From Microbacteriaceae bacterium (GTDB lineage Bacteria > Actinomycetota > Actinomycetes > Actinomycetales > Microbacteriaceae), in NCBI GenBank assembly GCA_025465035.1, contig JAODMH010000140.1, positions 1 through 35,429 on the forward strand: 35,429 nt of DNA, read 5' to 3'. How positions within the stretch are numbered: position 1 is the first letter of the stretch; each line of letters opens with the position of its first letter. Below the pieces are notes generated by a model that searched no databases, was not told where the DNA came from, and saw only the letters and a program-made list of their open reading frames with translations. Both the position numbers and the translations under genes were made by a program. Below are positions 16,702 through 25,621 of this stretch, piece after piece.

Positions 16702-18261
16702 ATGACCGTCACCACCCTCGATACCGTGGCCGTCGGCGTCGGCGCCCTCTCGTTCTCCGAGGTCGTGGCCGTTGCCCGCTTCGGTGCGCGGGTGCGGGTA
16801 GCCGACGAGGCCATCGAAGCGATGACCGCGAGTCGGGTCGTCATCGAGGCGCTCGCGGCCGACGACCGCCCCCACTACGGCGTCTCCACCGGCTTCGGCG
16901 CGCTCGCCTCGAAACAGATTCCGCTCGGGCAGCGCGCACAGTTGCAGCGTTCGCTCATCCGCAGCCACGCCGCGGGCTCCGGGCCAGAGGTCGAGCGCGA
17001 GGTCGTGCGTGCTCTGATGCTTCTGCGCCTGTCCACCCTCGCCACCGGCCGTACCGGCGTGCGGCCGGTGGTCGCCGAGACCTACGCCGCTGCGCTCAAC
17101 GCCGGCATCACCCCCGTGGTGTTCGAGTACGGCAGTCTCGGCTGCTCCGGCGACCTGGCTCCGCTCGCGCACTGTGCGCTCGCGCTGATGGGGGAGGGCG
17201 ACGTGCGCGACGCTACCGGAGCCCTGCTTCCTGCCGGCGAGGCGCTCGCCGCCGCGGGAGTCCCTCCGCTGGCATTGCGCGAGAAGGAGGGACTCGCGCT
17301 CATCAACGGCACTGACGGCATGCTCGGGATGCTCGTGCTCGCGATCACCGACCTGCGAGCGCTCGTGACGACGGCCGACCTCGCGGCGGCGATGAGCGTC
17401 GAGGGACTGACAGGAACCGACGCCGTATTCGCCGCCGATCTGCAGGAGCTTCGGCCGCATCCGGGCCAGCGTGACTCCGCGGCGAACATGCGCGCGGTAC
17501 TCGCCGGGTCCGCCATGATCACGAAACCGCGGGGCTTCACCCGCGTGCAGGACGCCTACTCGCTGCGCTGCGCGCCGCAGGTGCACGGCGCGGTGCGTGA
17601 CACGATCGAACACGCCGCGACGGTCGGCGAGCGGGAACTCGCCTCGGCGGTCGACAATCCGGTGGTGACTCAGGACGGCCGGGTCGAGTCCAACGGAAAC
17701 TTTCATGGCGCTCCGATCGGCTACGTTCTCGACTTCCTGGCGATCGTCACCGCGGACCTCGCGAGCATGAGTGAGCGTCGCACCGACCGTTTCCTCGACG
17801 TGGCCCGCAACCACGGTCTCACTGCGTTCCTGGCGGCCGACCCCGGCGTGGACTCCGGCCACATGATCGCCCAGTACACGCAGGCGGGAATCGTGAGCGA
17901 ACTCAAACGGCTGGCGGTGCCGGCATCCGTCGACTCGATCCCCTCCTCCGCCATGCAGGAGGACCACGTTTCGATGGGCTGGAGCGCCGCACGCAAGCTG
18001 CGCCGGTCGATCGACGGGGTCGGCCGTGTCATCGCCATCGAGCTGCTCACGGCCGCGCGGGCCATGGACCTGCGGGCCCCGGTGACCCCGTCCGCCGTCT
18101 CGACGGCGGTGGTCGCGCGGCTGCGGACGGCGATTCCCGGGCCAGGCACCGACCGCTACCTGGCGCCGGACATCGCTGCGGCCCATTCGATGGTGCTGGA
18201 CGGTTCGCTGCTGGCGACCGCGGTATCCGCCGTTTCCGATGCGGGAGGCAAGCTCATATGA
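16702..18261 (+). CDS. hutH: Histidine ammonia-lyase
   Basis: A 519-residue enzyme converting L-histidine to trans-urocanate and ammonia, first step of the Hut pathway. The MIO prosthetic group forms from the tripeptide in [14 protein letters not shown]; here it is Cys-Ser-Gly instead of the commoner Ala-Ser-Gly, a variant I recall in other actinobacterial enzymes. [17 protein letters not shown] (catalytic Tyr loop), [44 protein letters not shown] and [13 protein letters not shown] are all intact. ATG 16702 gives the normal N-terminus; no clear ribosome binding site precedes it, and a TGTACT box a few bases upstream suggests a possibly leaderless message. The stop overlaps hutU (ATGA-type). 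Confidence 0.92.
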   Translation: MTVTTLDTVAVGVGALSFSEVVAVARFGARVRVADEAIEAMTASRVVIEALAADDRPHYGVSTGFGALASKQIPLGQRAQLQRSLIRSHAAGSGPEVEREVVRALMLLRLSTLATGRTGVRPVVAETYAAALNAGITPVVFEYGSLGCSGDLAPLAHCALALMGEGDVRDATGALLPAGEALAAAGVPPLALREKEGLALINGTDGMLGMLVLAITDLRALVTTADLAAAMSVEGLTGTDAVFAADLQELRPHPGQRDSAANMRAVLAGSAMITKPRGFTRVQDAYSLRCAPQVHGAVRDTIEHAATVGERELASAVDNPVVTQDGRVESNGNFHGAPIGYVLDFLAIVTADLASMSERRTDRFLDVARNHGLTAFLAADPGVDSGHMIAQYTQAGIVSELKRLAVPASVDSIPSSAMQEDHVSMGWSAARKLRRSIDGVGRVIAIELLTAARAMDLRAPVTPSAVSTAVVARLRTAIPGPGTDRYLAPDIAAAHSMVLDGSLLATAVSAVSDAGGKLI

Positions 18262-19916
18262 CCGGTGGGCCCAGGCCGGTGAGGGCCTTTCGCGGAACGA
18301 CGCTCAACACACTCGGCTGGCCCCAGGAGGCGGCCCTCCGGATGCTGCAGAACAATCTGGACCCGGAGGTCGCCGAGCATCCCGACCAGCTGGTGGTCTA
18401 CGGCGGAACGGGCAAGGCCGCTCGCGACTGGGACAGTTACGACGCGCTCGTGCGCACCCTCACGACACTGAGGAACGACGAGACGATGCTCGTGCAGTCC
18501 GGCAAGCCGGTCGGCGTCATGCGGACGCACGAGTGGGCGCCGCGCGTTCTGCTGGCCAACTCCAACCTCGTGGGCGACTGGGCGAACTGGGACGAGTTCC
18601 GCCGTCTCGAGCAACTCGGCCTGACGATGTACGGGCAGATGACCGCGGGTTCGTGGATCTACATCGGCACCCAGGGCATCCTGCAGGGCACCTACGAGAC
18701 CTTCGCCGCCGTCGCCGCACAACGGTTCGGCGGGACCCTGGCTGGCACCATCACCCTCACCGGAGGCCTCGGCGGCATGGGTGGCGCGCAGCCGCTCGCG
18801 GTCACGATGAACGACGGCGTCGCCATCGTCGTGGATGTCGATCCCAGCCGCATCGCGCGACGCATCGAGCAGGGCTATCTCGACGTCGAGGCCCGGTCTC
18901 TCGAACAGGCCCTTGAACTGGCGTATGGAGCGCGCGACGCGAAGAAGGCGCTCGGCATCGGCCTGCTCGGGAACGCCGCGGACATCGTTCCGCGGATGCT
19001 GAGGATCGGAGCCGAGATCGACATCGTCACCGACCAGACCAGCGCCCACGATCCGCTGGCGTACCTGCCTCTGGGGATCGCTTTCGAGGACTGGATTTCG
19101 GCCCGCGAGGCGGACCCGCACGGTTTCATCGTCCGCTCGCGCGAATCGATGGCCGTGCAGGTGGAGGCGATGGTCGGCTTCCAGAAGGCCGGAGCCGAAG
19201 TCTTCGACTACGGCAACAACCTTCGCACCGAGGCTCGCACGGCGGGCTATGCGGAGGCGTTCGCCTTCCCCGGGTTCGTGCCGGCGTACATCCGCCCGCT
19301 GTTCTCACGGGGCAACGGACCGTTCCGGTGGGCCGCACTGAGCGGGGAACCGGAGGACATCTATAAGACCGACCGAGCCGTGCTCGACCTGTTCCCCGAG
19401 AACGAGTCACTGGCCAAGTGGATCCGGATGGCGCGGGAACGCGTCCACTTCCAGGGTCTGCCCGCTCGCATCTGCTGGCTGGGCTACGGCGAACGGGACC
19501 GGGCGGGGCTGCGATTCAACGAGATGGTCGCCTCCGGCGAGCTCTCGGCGCCCGTCGTCATCGGGCGGGATCACCTCGATTCTGGCTCGGTCGCCTCGCC
19601 GTACCGTGAGACCGAGGCCATGAAGGACGGATCGGATGCCATCGCGGACTGGCCGCTGCTCAACGCGCTCGTCAACACGGCCTCCGGAGCCACCTGGGTG
19701 TCCATCCATCACGGCGGCGGCGTTGGCATCGGCCGTTCGATCCATGCCGGACAGGTCACCGTCGCGGACGGCACGGAACTCGCGGCGGAGAAGCTCGCGC
19801 GGGTGCTGAGCAACGATCCTGGCACGGGCGTGATCCGGCACGCCGACGCGGGCTATGACGAGGCGATCGACACGGCGGAACGGCTGGGCGTGCGAGTCCC
19901 GATGGGCGAGGGCTGA
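18258..19916 (+). CDS. hutU: Urocanate hydratase
   Basis: A 552-residue NAD+-dependent urocanase, second enzyme of histidine degradation, making imidazolonepropionate. Characteristic segments: [31 protein letters not shown] at the N-terminus, [56 protein letters not shown], the NAD-binding [32 protein letters not shown], and the C-terminal [21 protein letters not shown]. The length is typical. It overlaps hutH by 4 bases and its TGA overlaps the hutG ATG by 1 base, so the operon is tightly coupled. Confidence 0.93.
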   Translation: MTGGPRPVRAFRGTTLNTLGWPQEAALRMLQNNLDPEVAEHPDQLVVYGGTGKAARDWDSYDALVRTLTTLRNDETMLVQSGKPVGVMRTHEWAPRVLLANSNLVGDWANWDEFRRLEQLGLTMYGQMTAGSWIYIGTQGILQGTYETFAAVAAQRFGGTLAGTITLTGGLGGMGGAQPLAVTMNDGVAIVVDVDPSRIARRIEQGYLDVEARSLEQALELAYGARDAKKALGIGLLGNAADIVPRMLRIGAEIDIVTDQTSAHDPLAYLPLGIAFEDWISAREADPHGFIVRSRESMAVQVEAMVGFQKAGAEVFDYGNNLRTEARTAGYAEAFAFPGFVPAYIRPLFSRGNGPFRWAALSGEPEDIYKTDRAVLDLFPENESLAKWIRMARERVHFQGLPARICWLGYGERDRAGLRFNEMVASGELSAPVVIGRDHLDSGSVASPYRETEAMKDGSDAIADWPLLNALVNTASGATWVSIHHGGGVGIGRSIHAGQVTVADGTELAAEKLARVLSNDPGTGVIRHADAGYDEAIDTAERLGVRVPMGEG

Positions 19917-20818
19917 TGGCGCTCTCGACGGATGCGCGCTGGCCGCGCGCCGGCGACTGGCCGGCGCCGGCGGGCGAACGGGTCGACCTCGGGGTCATCG
20001 GAATTCCGACCTGGCGCACCTCCCTCTCCGCGACGGGGTCGGCCGCCACCCCTGCCGCCGTGCGCGCCGCGCTTCGCTACTACAGCGAGTTCCTCTCGCC
20101 CGATCGGGCCGTGCGCGATGGCGGGCAACTATCGTTGAGCGCCGCCGACTGGGGTGACATCCAGGAACCGGATGTCGCCCACGACGCAGCGATCGCCGCT
20201 GTCGCGGCCGCCGCAGAGTTCTCGCGCGTGCTCGTCGCGCTCGGCGGCGACAACGCCGCTACCGTGCCAGCCGCCCTGGGCGCGTGGGGCTCGCGGATCG
20301 GCACGGCGGGCCTCGTGACCCTTGATGCGCACCACGATCTCCGCGACGGCGTAAGCAACGGTTCGCCCGTGCGCCGGCTCATCGAGGCGGGGCTCGCGGG
20401 GAACCGGGTCGTGCAGGTCGGCATCGCTGACTTCGCGAACTCGGCCGAGTACACGGCTCGGGCCGCCGACTACGGCGTGACAGTCATCCATCGCGACGAA
20501 CTCCATCGGAGACCGATGGCTGACGTCATGGCCGAGGCGTTCGAGATTGCCGGTGCGGCGGGCGGGCCTGTCCATGTCGACATCGATGTGGATGTCTGCG
20601 ATCGATCGGTCGCGCCTGCCTGCCCGGCGGCCATCCCCGGCGGAATTTCCGCGTGGGAACTCCGTGCGGCGGCCCGCCTCGTCGGCGCTCATCCCGCGGC
20701 CGAATCCGTCGACTTCGTCGAAGTGGATTCGACCGCCGACAGTGCCGATGGCCGCACAGTCCGGCTCGTGGCGCTCTGCGTGCTCGAAACGGCCGCCGGA
20801 CTGGAGACGCGACAGTGA
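19916..20818 (+). CDS. hutG: Formimidoylglutamase (arginase-superfamily HutG)
   Basis: A 300-residue ureohydrolase-fold protein predicted to hydrolyse N-formimino-L-glutamate to glutamate and formamide. Metal-site motifs are recognisable: GGDNA (110-114), [10 protein letters not shown] (Asp137, His139, Asp141) and [10 protein letters not shown] (Asp222, Asp224). The first motif has Asn113 where arginases and agmatinases have the metal-binding His (GGDHS), so one of the two manganese sites may be altered. Placement between hutU and hutI with 1- and 4-base overlaps makes a histidine role far more likely than arginase or agmatinase. The C-terminal [29 protein letters not shown] matches the family ending. 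Confidence 0.85.
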   Translation: MALSTDARWPRAGDWPAPAGERVDLGVIGIPTWRTSLSATGSAATPAAVRAALRYYSEFLSPDRAVRDGGQLSLSAADWGDIQEPDVAHDAAIAAVAAAAEFSRVLVALGGDNAATVPAALGAWGSRIGTAGLVTLDAHHDLRDGVSNGSPVRRLIEAGLAGNRVVQVGIADFANSAEYTARAADYGVTVIHRDELHRRPMADVMAEAFEIAGAAGGPVHVDIDVDVCDRSVAPACPAAIPGGISAWELRAAARLVGAHPAAESVDFVEVDSTADSADGRTVRLVALCVLETAAGLETRQ

Positions 20819-21966
20819 CGAGCACGCTCCTCGACAACATCGGCCTGCTCGTCACAAACGACGCCGAACGCGGTCCGCTGACCGCAGAGCGACGGAACGC
20901 GGCCGTCGTCGTCGAGGGCGGCGTGATCAGCTGGGTCGGGGACGCCGGTGCGGCTCCGACCGCTGAGGAGCGCATCGACGCCGAGGGGCGCTGCGTCATT
21001 CCCGGTTTCGTGGACAGTCACAGCCACCTCGTCTTCGCCGGAGATCGCGCCGACGAGTTCGAGCACAGGATGGCCGGAGGCGTCTATGCCGCCGGCGGCA
21101 TACGCCGCAGTGTCGCGGCGACTCGAGGGGCGTCGGACGACGAGCTCCTCTCGAACGCAGAACGCCTCGTCGCCGAGATGCGCGCCCAGGGAACCACCAC
21201 CGTCGAGATCAAGGGCGGATATGGCCTCACCGTCGCCGACGAGGTCCGTTCCCTCCTGGTCGCGGCACGCCTGACGACCGAGACCACGTATTTCGGCGCG
21301 CACGTCGTGCCGCCAGAGTTCGCCGACGATCCCGCCGGTTACGTCGAGCTCGTGACCGGCGACATGCTCGATGCCTGCGCCCCATACGCACGATGGATCG
21401 ACGTGTTCTGCGAGGCGGGTGCCTTCGACGAGGACCAGGCGCGCGCCGTCCTCACCGCCGGCCTGGCGCACGGCCTGGGAGCGCGGATGCACGCGGGACA
21501 GTTGGCGCCGTCGGGCGGAGTGCAACTCGCGGTGGAGCTCGGGGCAGCGAGCGTCGATCATTGTACGTTTCTCAGCGAGGCGGATGTCGACGCCCTCGCC
21601 GCCGGGAATACCATCGCCACCCTGCTCCCCGGCGTGGAGTTCTCGACCCGGCAGCCCTATCCCGACGCCCGCCGCCTCATCGCCGCCGGAGCGACGGTTG
21701 CGATCGCCACGGACTGCAATCCGGGATCTAGTTACACCTCGTCGATGCCGTTCTGCATCGCCGTGGCGGTTCGTGACCTGGGGATGAGCCCGGCGGAAGC
21801 GCTCTGGTCGGCGACCGCCGGAGGAGCGCGGGCCCTCTGGCGCGACGACGTCGGCGTCGTCGCGGTGGGAAAGCGCGCCGACCTGGTGATGCTCGACGCT
21901 CCGAGTTACGTCCACCTGGCCTACCGCCCGGGAGTGCCGCAGGTGAAGAAGGTCTTTGCGGCGTAG
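20815..21966 (+). CDS. hutI: Imidazolonepropionase
   Basis: A 383-residue amidohydrolase-superfamily enzyme opening 4-imidazolone-5-propionate to formiminoglutamate, the step before HutG. Metal ligands lie in [26 protein letters not shown] (His69, His71). [54 protein letters not shown] and [22 protein letters not shown] complete the signature. The start is a GTG at 20815 overlapping the hutG stop (GTGA); no in-frame ATG would give the conserved N-terminus. It is the last gene of the hut operon and ends 12 bases before the stop of the convergent asparaginase gene. No hutF or histidine transporter is linked here. Confidence 0.92.
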   Translation: MTSTLLDNIGLLVTNDAERGPLTAERRNAAVVVEGGVISWVGDAGAAPTAEERIDAEGRCVIPGFVDSHSHLVFAGDRADEFEHRMAGGVYAAGGIRRSVAATRGASDDELLSNAERLVAEMRAQGTTTVEIKGGYGLTVADEVRSLLVAARLTTETTYFGAHVVPPEFADDPAGYVELVTGDMLDACAPYARWIDVFCEAGAFDEDQARAVLTAGLAHGLGARMHAGQLAPSGGVQLAVELGAASVDHCTFLSEADVDALAAGNTIATLLPGVEFSTRQPYPDARRLIAAGATVAIATDCNPGSSYTSSMPFCIAVAVRDLGMSPAEALWSATAGGARALWRDDVGVVAVGKRADLVMLDAPSYVHLAYRPGVPQVKKVFAA

Positions 21967-21978
21967 CGGGTCCGACCC

Positions 21979-22983
21979 TCAGGAAACAGTGTCGGCAAAT
22001 GCGCGGATGAGCGCTTCCCGACTGGTCCCTGCGGCGAGAAGCAGGCGTAAGAGCACACGGGCTTTGGGCCCGCCGAGTGCCGCGGCCGAAATGAGGCCAC
22101 TCGCCAGCAGGTCCTGCTCGGATCCTGGAAAACTGCCGGTGGACGTGTAGAGCTCGCCCGATCCCGTTCTCGAGGCGAAGATCACCGGCTTTGCCGCCGC
22201 CAGGCGCGCAAGCGAGCCCATTAACGAAGCCGGGGCATGGCCGCCACCGAATACTTCAACGACGACTCCAGCGTGTTCAGTATCGATCAGCTTTCGCGCC
22301 AGTTCGCCGTCATCGTCGAGAGAAAGGCGGAGGAGGGCGACACGGGGAAACGTGGCGTCCGCCGGGAGGGAGATGCGCGGCGTGCGCTGCCGCGGCACGA
22401 CGGGGATTCGCACCCGTCCTTCATTGATCCAGCCCAGTGCACCCGTGTCGAGGGAGCGGAAGGTCGACGTCGACGAACTGTGGGTCTTCGTGACGAACCG
22501 TGCCGCGTGGATCTGGTCGTCGAACACGACAAGCGTTCCGAGATCGTGTGCGAGCGGGCTGGCGGCGACTCGAACCGCCGCGAGCAGGTTGGCCGGGCCG
22601 TCCGCTCCTGGCATGCCGGCGTTGCGCATCGCGCCCGTGACCACGAGCGGAATACCGGCTTCCACGAGGTTGTCGAGGGCCCAGGCCGATTCTTCGAGGG
22701 TGTCGGTGCCCTGCGTCACGACGACACCCTCCGCGCCCTCCGCCGCCGCAACATCGATCGCCCGCGCGAGGGTGGCGATATCACCGAAGCCGAGACTTGC
22801 CGAGGGGACGTTGAGAAACGACACGGATGTGACCTCCGCCACCTCGGAGAGTTGAGGAACGGCCGAGGCGATGTCGGCGGCCGAGAGGCTCATGGATGCA
22901 TTACGGCCACGGGAGTCGGCGACGGCCGCTATCGTCCCACCGAGCGTGATGAGTCGTATGGCGGGACGACGAACTGCTGACAT
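21979..22983 (-). CDS. L-asparaginase-family amidohydrolase (cytoplasmic)
   Basis: A 334-residue bacterial-type asparaginase. The first catalytic threonine is in ITLGGTIAA (Thr17). The second triad is in VVTQGTDTLEESAW (Thr93, Asp94) with Lys166 in FVTKTHSSSTSTF. No signal peptide is present. All catalytic residues are kept, so it should hydrolyse an omega-amide, classically asparagine to aspartate and ammonia. It is the third gene of the leftward gntR-deacetylase-asparaginase unit, starting only 10 bases after the deacetylase stop. It may therefore work on the half-amide released by that enzyme rather than, or besides, asparagine (inference). Confidence 0.88.
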   Translation of the reverse strand: MSAVRRPAIRLITLGGTIAAVADSRGRNASMSLSAADIASAVPQLSEVAEVTSVSFLNVPSASLGFGDIATLARAIDVAAAEGAEGVVVTQGTDTLEESAWALDNLVEAGIPLVVTGAMRNAGMPGADGPANLLAAVRVAASPLAHDLGTLVVFDDQIHAARFVTKTHSSSTSTFRSLDTGALGWINEGRVRIPVVPRQRTPRISLPADATFPRVALLRLSLDDDGELARKLIDTEHAGVVVEVFGGGHAPASLMGSLARLAAAKPVIFASRTGSGELYTSTGSFPGSEQDLLASGLISAAALGGPKARVLLRLLLAAGTSREALIRAFADTVS

Positions 22984-22993
22984 GGAGTGCAGG

Positions 22994-23905
22994 TTACGGC
23001 AGCTGGCGATCGAACGGGTACCGGCTGTCCGACTCGAACGGGAACCGTTGGCGGAAGTCGGCCGCGATGTTCTCGCAGGTGTCGAAGGTCACACCGTCAT
23101 GAGACGCCATGTGTTCTATGAGGCGCTCGAGCATGAGCAGCACCTGCGGCCGACCGGAGACATCAGGGTGCAGGCAGATCGGGAATGTCGCGTAGTCGTA
23201 CTCGCGGTAGACCCAGTCGAACTGGTCACGCCAGAGTTCCTCGATCTGGCGTGGGTTGGCGAAACCGTAGCTGTTCGGGCTGCTCTTGACGAACATCATG
23301 GGCGGCAGGTCGTCTAGGTACCAGTTGAACGCGAGGCTGACAAGCGGAATCTCGGTGCCGCGGACGAGCGGCTTCATCCACTCGTCGGCGGTCTTCGAAT
23401 AGTCGATCTTGGTCCAGGCATCGCCGGTGCGGGCATAGAAGGGCTGAAAGTCATGCAGCACCTGGGTGCGGTCGTACTCGAAGCCGTTCTTGAGGAGAAG
23501 ATCCGTGGTGATTTGGGTCATCTCTCCCCACGGCGCGATGTAGCCGGTGGGGCGGCGCCCCCAAACCTTCTCGATGAGCTCGATCGACCGGTTGAGCACG
23601 TCTTCCTCCTGCTGTGGGGACATGTCGCGGGGATTCTCGTGCGAATAGCCGTGGGCGCCGATCTCGTGGCCCGCCGCGGCGAGAAGCTCGATGCTCCGGG
23701 GAAAGGTCTCGATCGAGTGGCCGGGTGCAAAGAACGTCGACGTGATGTCGTACTTGCCGAACAGGTTCACCAGGCGCGGGAGACCGACCTCGCCCGCGAA
23801 GAGGCCGCGCTGGATGTCCTGCAGGCTGTCCTCTCCGCCGTAGGAGCCGAGCCAGCCTGACACTGCATCGACGTCCACGCCGAAGGTGACCTTGATATCC
23901 TTCAT
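22994..23905 (-). CDS. HpPgdA/cyclic-imidase-like polysaccharide deacetylase-family hydrolase
   Basis: A 303-residue NodB-fold (CE4-like) metal hydrolase without signal peptide or membrane anchor, hence cytoplasmic. Metal-binding Asp11/Asp13 are in [21 protein letters not shown]. The two histidines are in [14 protein letters not shown] (His85, His89). The segment GYIAPWGEM replaces the R-A-P motif of sugar deacetylases. C-terminal [45 protein letters not shown] and [21 protein letters not shown] closely resemble Helicobacter HP0310 as I remember it. Relatives of that subgroup hydrolyse cyclic imides (Pseudomonas imidase) or allantoin-type ureides (PuuE). A small cyclic amide or imide is thus the likely substrate, not peptidoglycan. 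Its ATG overlaps the gntR stop by 4 bases. Confidence 0.85.
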   Translation of the reverse strand: MKDIKVTFGVDVDAVSGWLGSYGGEDSLQDIQRGLFAGEVGLPRLVNLFGKYDITSTFFAPGHSIETFPRSIELLAAAGHEIGAHGYSHENPRDMSPQQEEDVLNRSIELIEKVWGRRPTGYIAPWGEMTQITTDLLLKNGFEYDRTQVLHDFQPFYARTGDAWTKIDYSKTADEWMKPLVRGTEIPLVSLAFNWYLDDLPPMMFVKSSPNSYGFANPRQIEELWRDQFDWVYREYDYATFPICLHPDVSGRPQVLLMLERLIEHMASHDGVTFDTCENIAADFRQRFPFESDSRYPFDRQLP

Positions 23906-24615
23906 TTCTGCAACTCCTTCTTGTCTCTTCCTGGCCGACCGTTATATTCGTCGGCGAAGACCATGGCATCGAGCAGGGCCTGCTGGCTCGCTCGCACGTG
24001 CTCGCGCATCATCCGTTCTGCTGTCGTGCCGTCCTTGGCCGAGATGATTTCTATGACGCGGTGGTGCTCCGACTCGCTCTCGACGAGTCGTCCGGGTTTT
24101 GAGAGGGAGGTCTGGACGAGCCGGGAGTACGCCAGCTGGTTCATCATCATCCGGTAGTGCTGGGCGAGCTTCTCGTTGCCTGCGCCGCGGATGATGAGCT
24201 CGTGGAACTCCTCGACAAGCAGTGCGTAGGCGGTCGCATCGTCGGCCGCGACGGCCTCCTCCGCCCGCATCACATTCGCACGCAGGGCATCCAATTCCGG
24301 GATCTCTCCCCGGGCGGCGAAGAGCCTGGCGGCAGCGCCCTCGAGGATCTCCTTCATCTGGAAGAGCTCATTGATCTCGAGCCGGGTGGGCGCGCTCACG
24401 AAAGTACCCACGCGAGGGCGGATGATCACCAGCCCCTCGGTCTGGAGCTGCTTGAGCGCCTCGCGTACGGGAGTGCGGCTGACGCCGAACTCCTCGGCGA
24501 GCGCGATCTCCGACAGGGCGGCCCCCGATTCGAGCTGGCCGCCGGTGATCTGCGACCGCAGCCCATCGGCCACCCGCTCCTGGATGCTCTGTGTTGGAAA
24601 GACCTGAGCTTGCAT
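23902..24615 (-). CDS. GntR-family (FCD/FadR subfamily) transcriptional regulator
   Basis: A 237-residue regulator. The N-terminal winged helix is in residues 8-72 ([64 protein letters not shown]). An all-helical FCD effector domain follows (about 80-222), with metal-ligand-type histidines in [16 protein letters not shown] and [11 protein letters not shown] regulators bind carboxylate ligands, usually a pathway substrate or intermediate. It heads the leftward operon and is divergent from the nine-gene rightward operon, so it probably controls both. The start codon lies inside a CATGGTAC motif mirrored at the opposite gene's start. The message appears leaderless. Confidence 0.9.
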   Translation of the reverse strand: MQAQVFPTQSIQERVADGLRSQITGGQLESGAALSEIALAEEFGVSRTPVREALKQLQTEGLVIIRPRVGTFVSAPTRLEINELFQMKEILEGAAARLFAARGEIPELDALRANVMRAEEAVAADDATAYALLVEEFHELIIRGAGNEKLAQHYRMMMNQLAYSRLVQTSLSKPGRLVESESEHHRVIEIISAKDGTTAERMMREHVRASQQALLDAMVFADEYNGRPGRDKKELQK

Positions 24616-24620
24616 GGTAC
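24610..24620. promoter_or_regulatory. Candidate GntR operator over the gntR start codon
   Basis: TTGCATGGTAC (24610-24620) contains the gntR start codon (complement of CAT at 24613-24615). Its exact reverse complement, GTACCATGCAA, occurs at 24770-24780 over the start of the divergent gene. A related CATGGTA lies at 24740-24746. Paired copies at both ends of a divergent promoter region suggest regulator binding sites. Confidence 0.5.
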
Positions 24621-24623
24621 CGA

Positions 24624-24652
24624 AGCTATGTGACTAGGGAGGGGACTGTCAA
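24624..24652 (-). promoter_or_regulatory. gntR promoter
   Basis: On the minus strand TTGACA (24652-24647) is a consensus -35 box. A 17-base spacer leads to ATAGCT (24629-24624; TAGCTT with an 18-base spacer is the alternative). Transcription would start about 1-3 bases before the gntR ATG, so the message would be leaderless or nearly so, in keeping with the absence of a ribosome binding site. Confidence 0.6.
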
Positions 24653-24735
24653 GAGAGATTGATGCATGCCACGTTACAGCCATGTTTCGCGATATTTCAG
24701 CGATGTTACTCGTAAAACTGAGGAAACTGCCTCTG

Positions 24736-24764
24736 TTGACATGGTAGGCGAGTTGCCACATACT
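24736..24764 (+). promoter_or_regulatory. Promoter of the rightward catabolic operon
   Basis: TTGACA (24736-24741), a 17-base spacer and CATACT (24759-24764) form a good housekeeping-type promoter. The predicted transcription start is about 4 bases before ATG 24775, and no ribosome binding site is visible, so the first gene is probably read from a leaderless message. CATGGTA (24740-24746) overlaps the -35 end. Confidence 0.7.
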
Positions 24765-24780
24765 CTTCTGTACCATGCAA
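24740..24780. promoter_or_regulatory. Candidate paired GntR sites flanking the rightward -10 box
   Basis: CATGGTA (24740-24746) and its reverse complement TACCATG (24771-24777) face each other across the -10 box with 24 bases between them. The right copy is part of GTACCATGCAA (24770-24780), the mirror image of the site at gntR. Binding here would cover both the promoter and the start codon. Confidence 0.5.
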
Positions 24781-25599
24781 CAGAACGACAGCCGACGCTA
24801 TTCGATCTCGTCACCGACGATCGCCTATTTAGTCCGGGAAGCCGAGGGCGACGTCGTCGTGCTGCTTCACGGCGTTGGCAGTTCTGCGTCGACCTGGAAC
24901 GAGCTCATTCCACACCTGGGGAGCGAGTTCGTCATCGTCGCTCCTGACTATCGCGGTCATGGTTTCTCAGAATCCCCGGTGGTGCCATACTCGCTCGACG
25001 ACTTCGTCGACGACTATTTCCGACTTCTGGACGAGCTCTCTATCGAGACCGCACACATCGTCGGCTTCTCTATCGGAGCGGTCATCGCCGAGGCCATCGT
25101 GCTGGCGCGACCGGAACGGGTGCGCTCCCTGGTCCTATTGAACACGATCGGCGGTCGCACGAGCATCGAGCGGGAGCGAGCTTTTGCCAGGCTCGAGGTC
25201 ATCCGGTCCTCCGATCCAGCAGAGGTCGCCCGCGCGAGCGCGAGTCGTTGGTTCACGCCGGACTTCATCGAAAGGCAGCCGGCCCTCGTGGCGAGCGAGG
25301 TCGCGATCGTGTCCGCAACATCCCCCGAACCCTATGCCGCCGCCTATCAGGTACTTGCGACGACCGACCTCATCGACCTGGTCGGTTCGATCGCGGTTCC
25401 TGTGCTGATCGTCACCGGCGAGAACGATGTCGGTTCCACCCCACGAATGTCCCGCGCGGTTCATGAACGCGTCGCGCGGTCACAGTTGGTCGTCATCGAC
25501 GGCTTGCAGCACTACCTCCACATCGAGGCGGCGAATCTCATCGCCGATCTCATCAATGGCTTCCTTCGAGGCCCCCATCCCCGCACCACCACCCAGTAG
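24775..25599 (+). CDS. Alpha/beta-hydrolase fold enzyme
   Basis: A 274-residue soluble hydrolase of the enol-lactonase/RutD-like class. The oxyanion-hole motif LLHGVGSSASTW follows strand 3. The nucleophile elbow is GFSIGA (Ser99), the acid is Asp218 in VTGENDVGSTP, and the catalytic histidine is His246 or His249 in GLQHYLHIE. PDYRGHGFSES is the usual loop after strand 4. It is the first gene of the rightward operon, 22 bases before the binding-protein gene. Candidate reactions are ester, lactone, carbamate or amide hydrolysis of a ring-cleavage product. The sequence does not distinguish them. Confidence 0.85.
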   Translation: MQQNDSRRYSISSPTIAYLVREAEGDVVVLLHGVGSSASTWNELIPHLGSEFVIVAPDYRGHGFSESPVVPYSLDDFVDDYFRLLDELSIETAHIVGFSIGAVIAEAIVLARPERVRSLVLLNTIGGRTSIERERAFARLEVIRSSDPAEVARASASRWFTPDFIERQPALVASEVAIVSATSPEPYAAAYQVLATTDLIDLVGSIAVPVLIVTGENDVGSTPRMSRAVHERVARSQLVVIDGLQHYLHIEAANLIADLINGFLRGPHPRTTTQ

Positions 25600-25621
25600 T
25601 CACACAAGGAGAAAGTGAAAA

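Noticed and set aside
15847-18186. A 779-codon open frame on the minus strand across iclR and hutH
   Set aside because: It is antisense to hutH and out of frame with iclR. Its translation is rich in Arg, His and Gly with no domain, as expected from the mirror of GC-rich codon usage.
20653-20814. N-terminal extension of hutI
   Set aside because: It reads through hutG in another frame. The GTG overlapping the hutG stop gives the normal imidazolonepropionase start.
22237-22980. A 247-codon plus-strand open frame opposite the asparaginase gene
   Set aside because: The minus strand encodes a complete asparaginase with all catalytic motifs. The plus-strand translation shows no family resemblance.
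22994-23905. Peptidoglycan deacetylase acting on the cell wall
   Set aside because: There is no signal peptide, anchor or wall-binding domain. The motif set belongs to the soluble HpPgdA/imidase subgroup, and the neighbours are catabolic.
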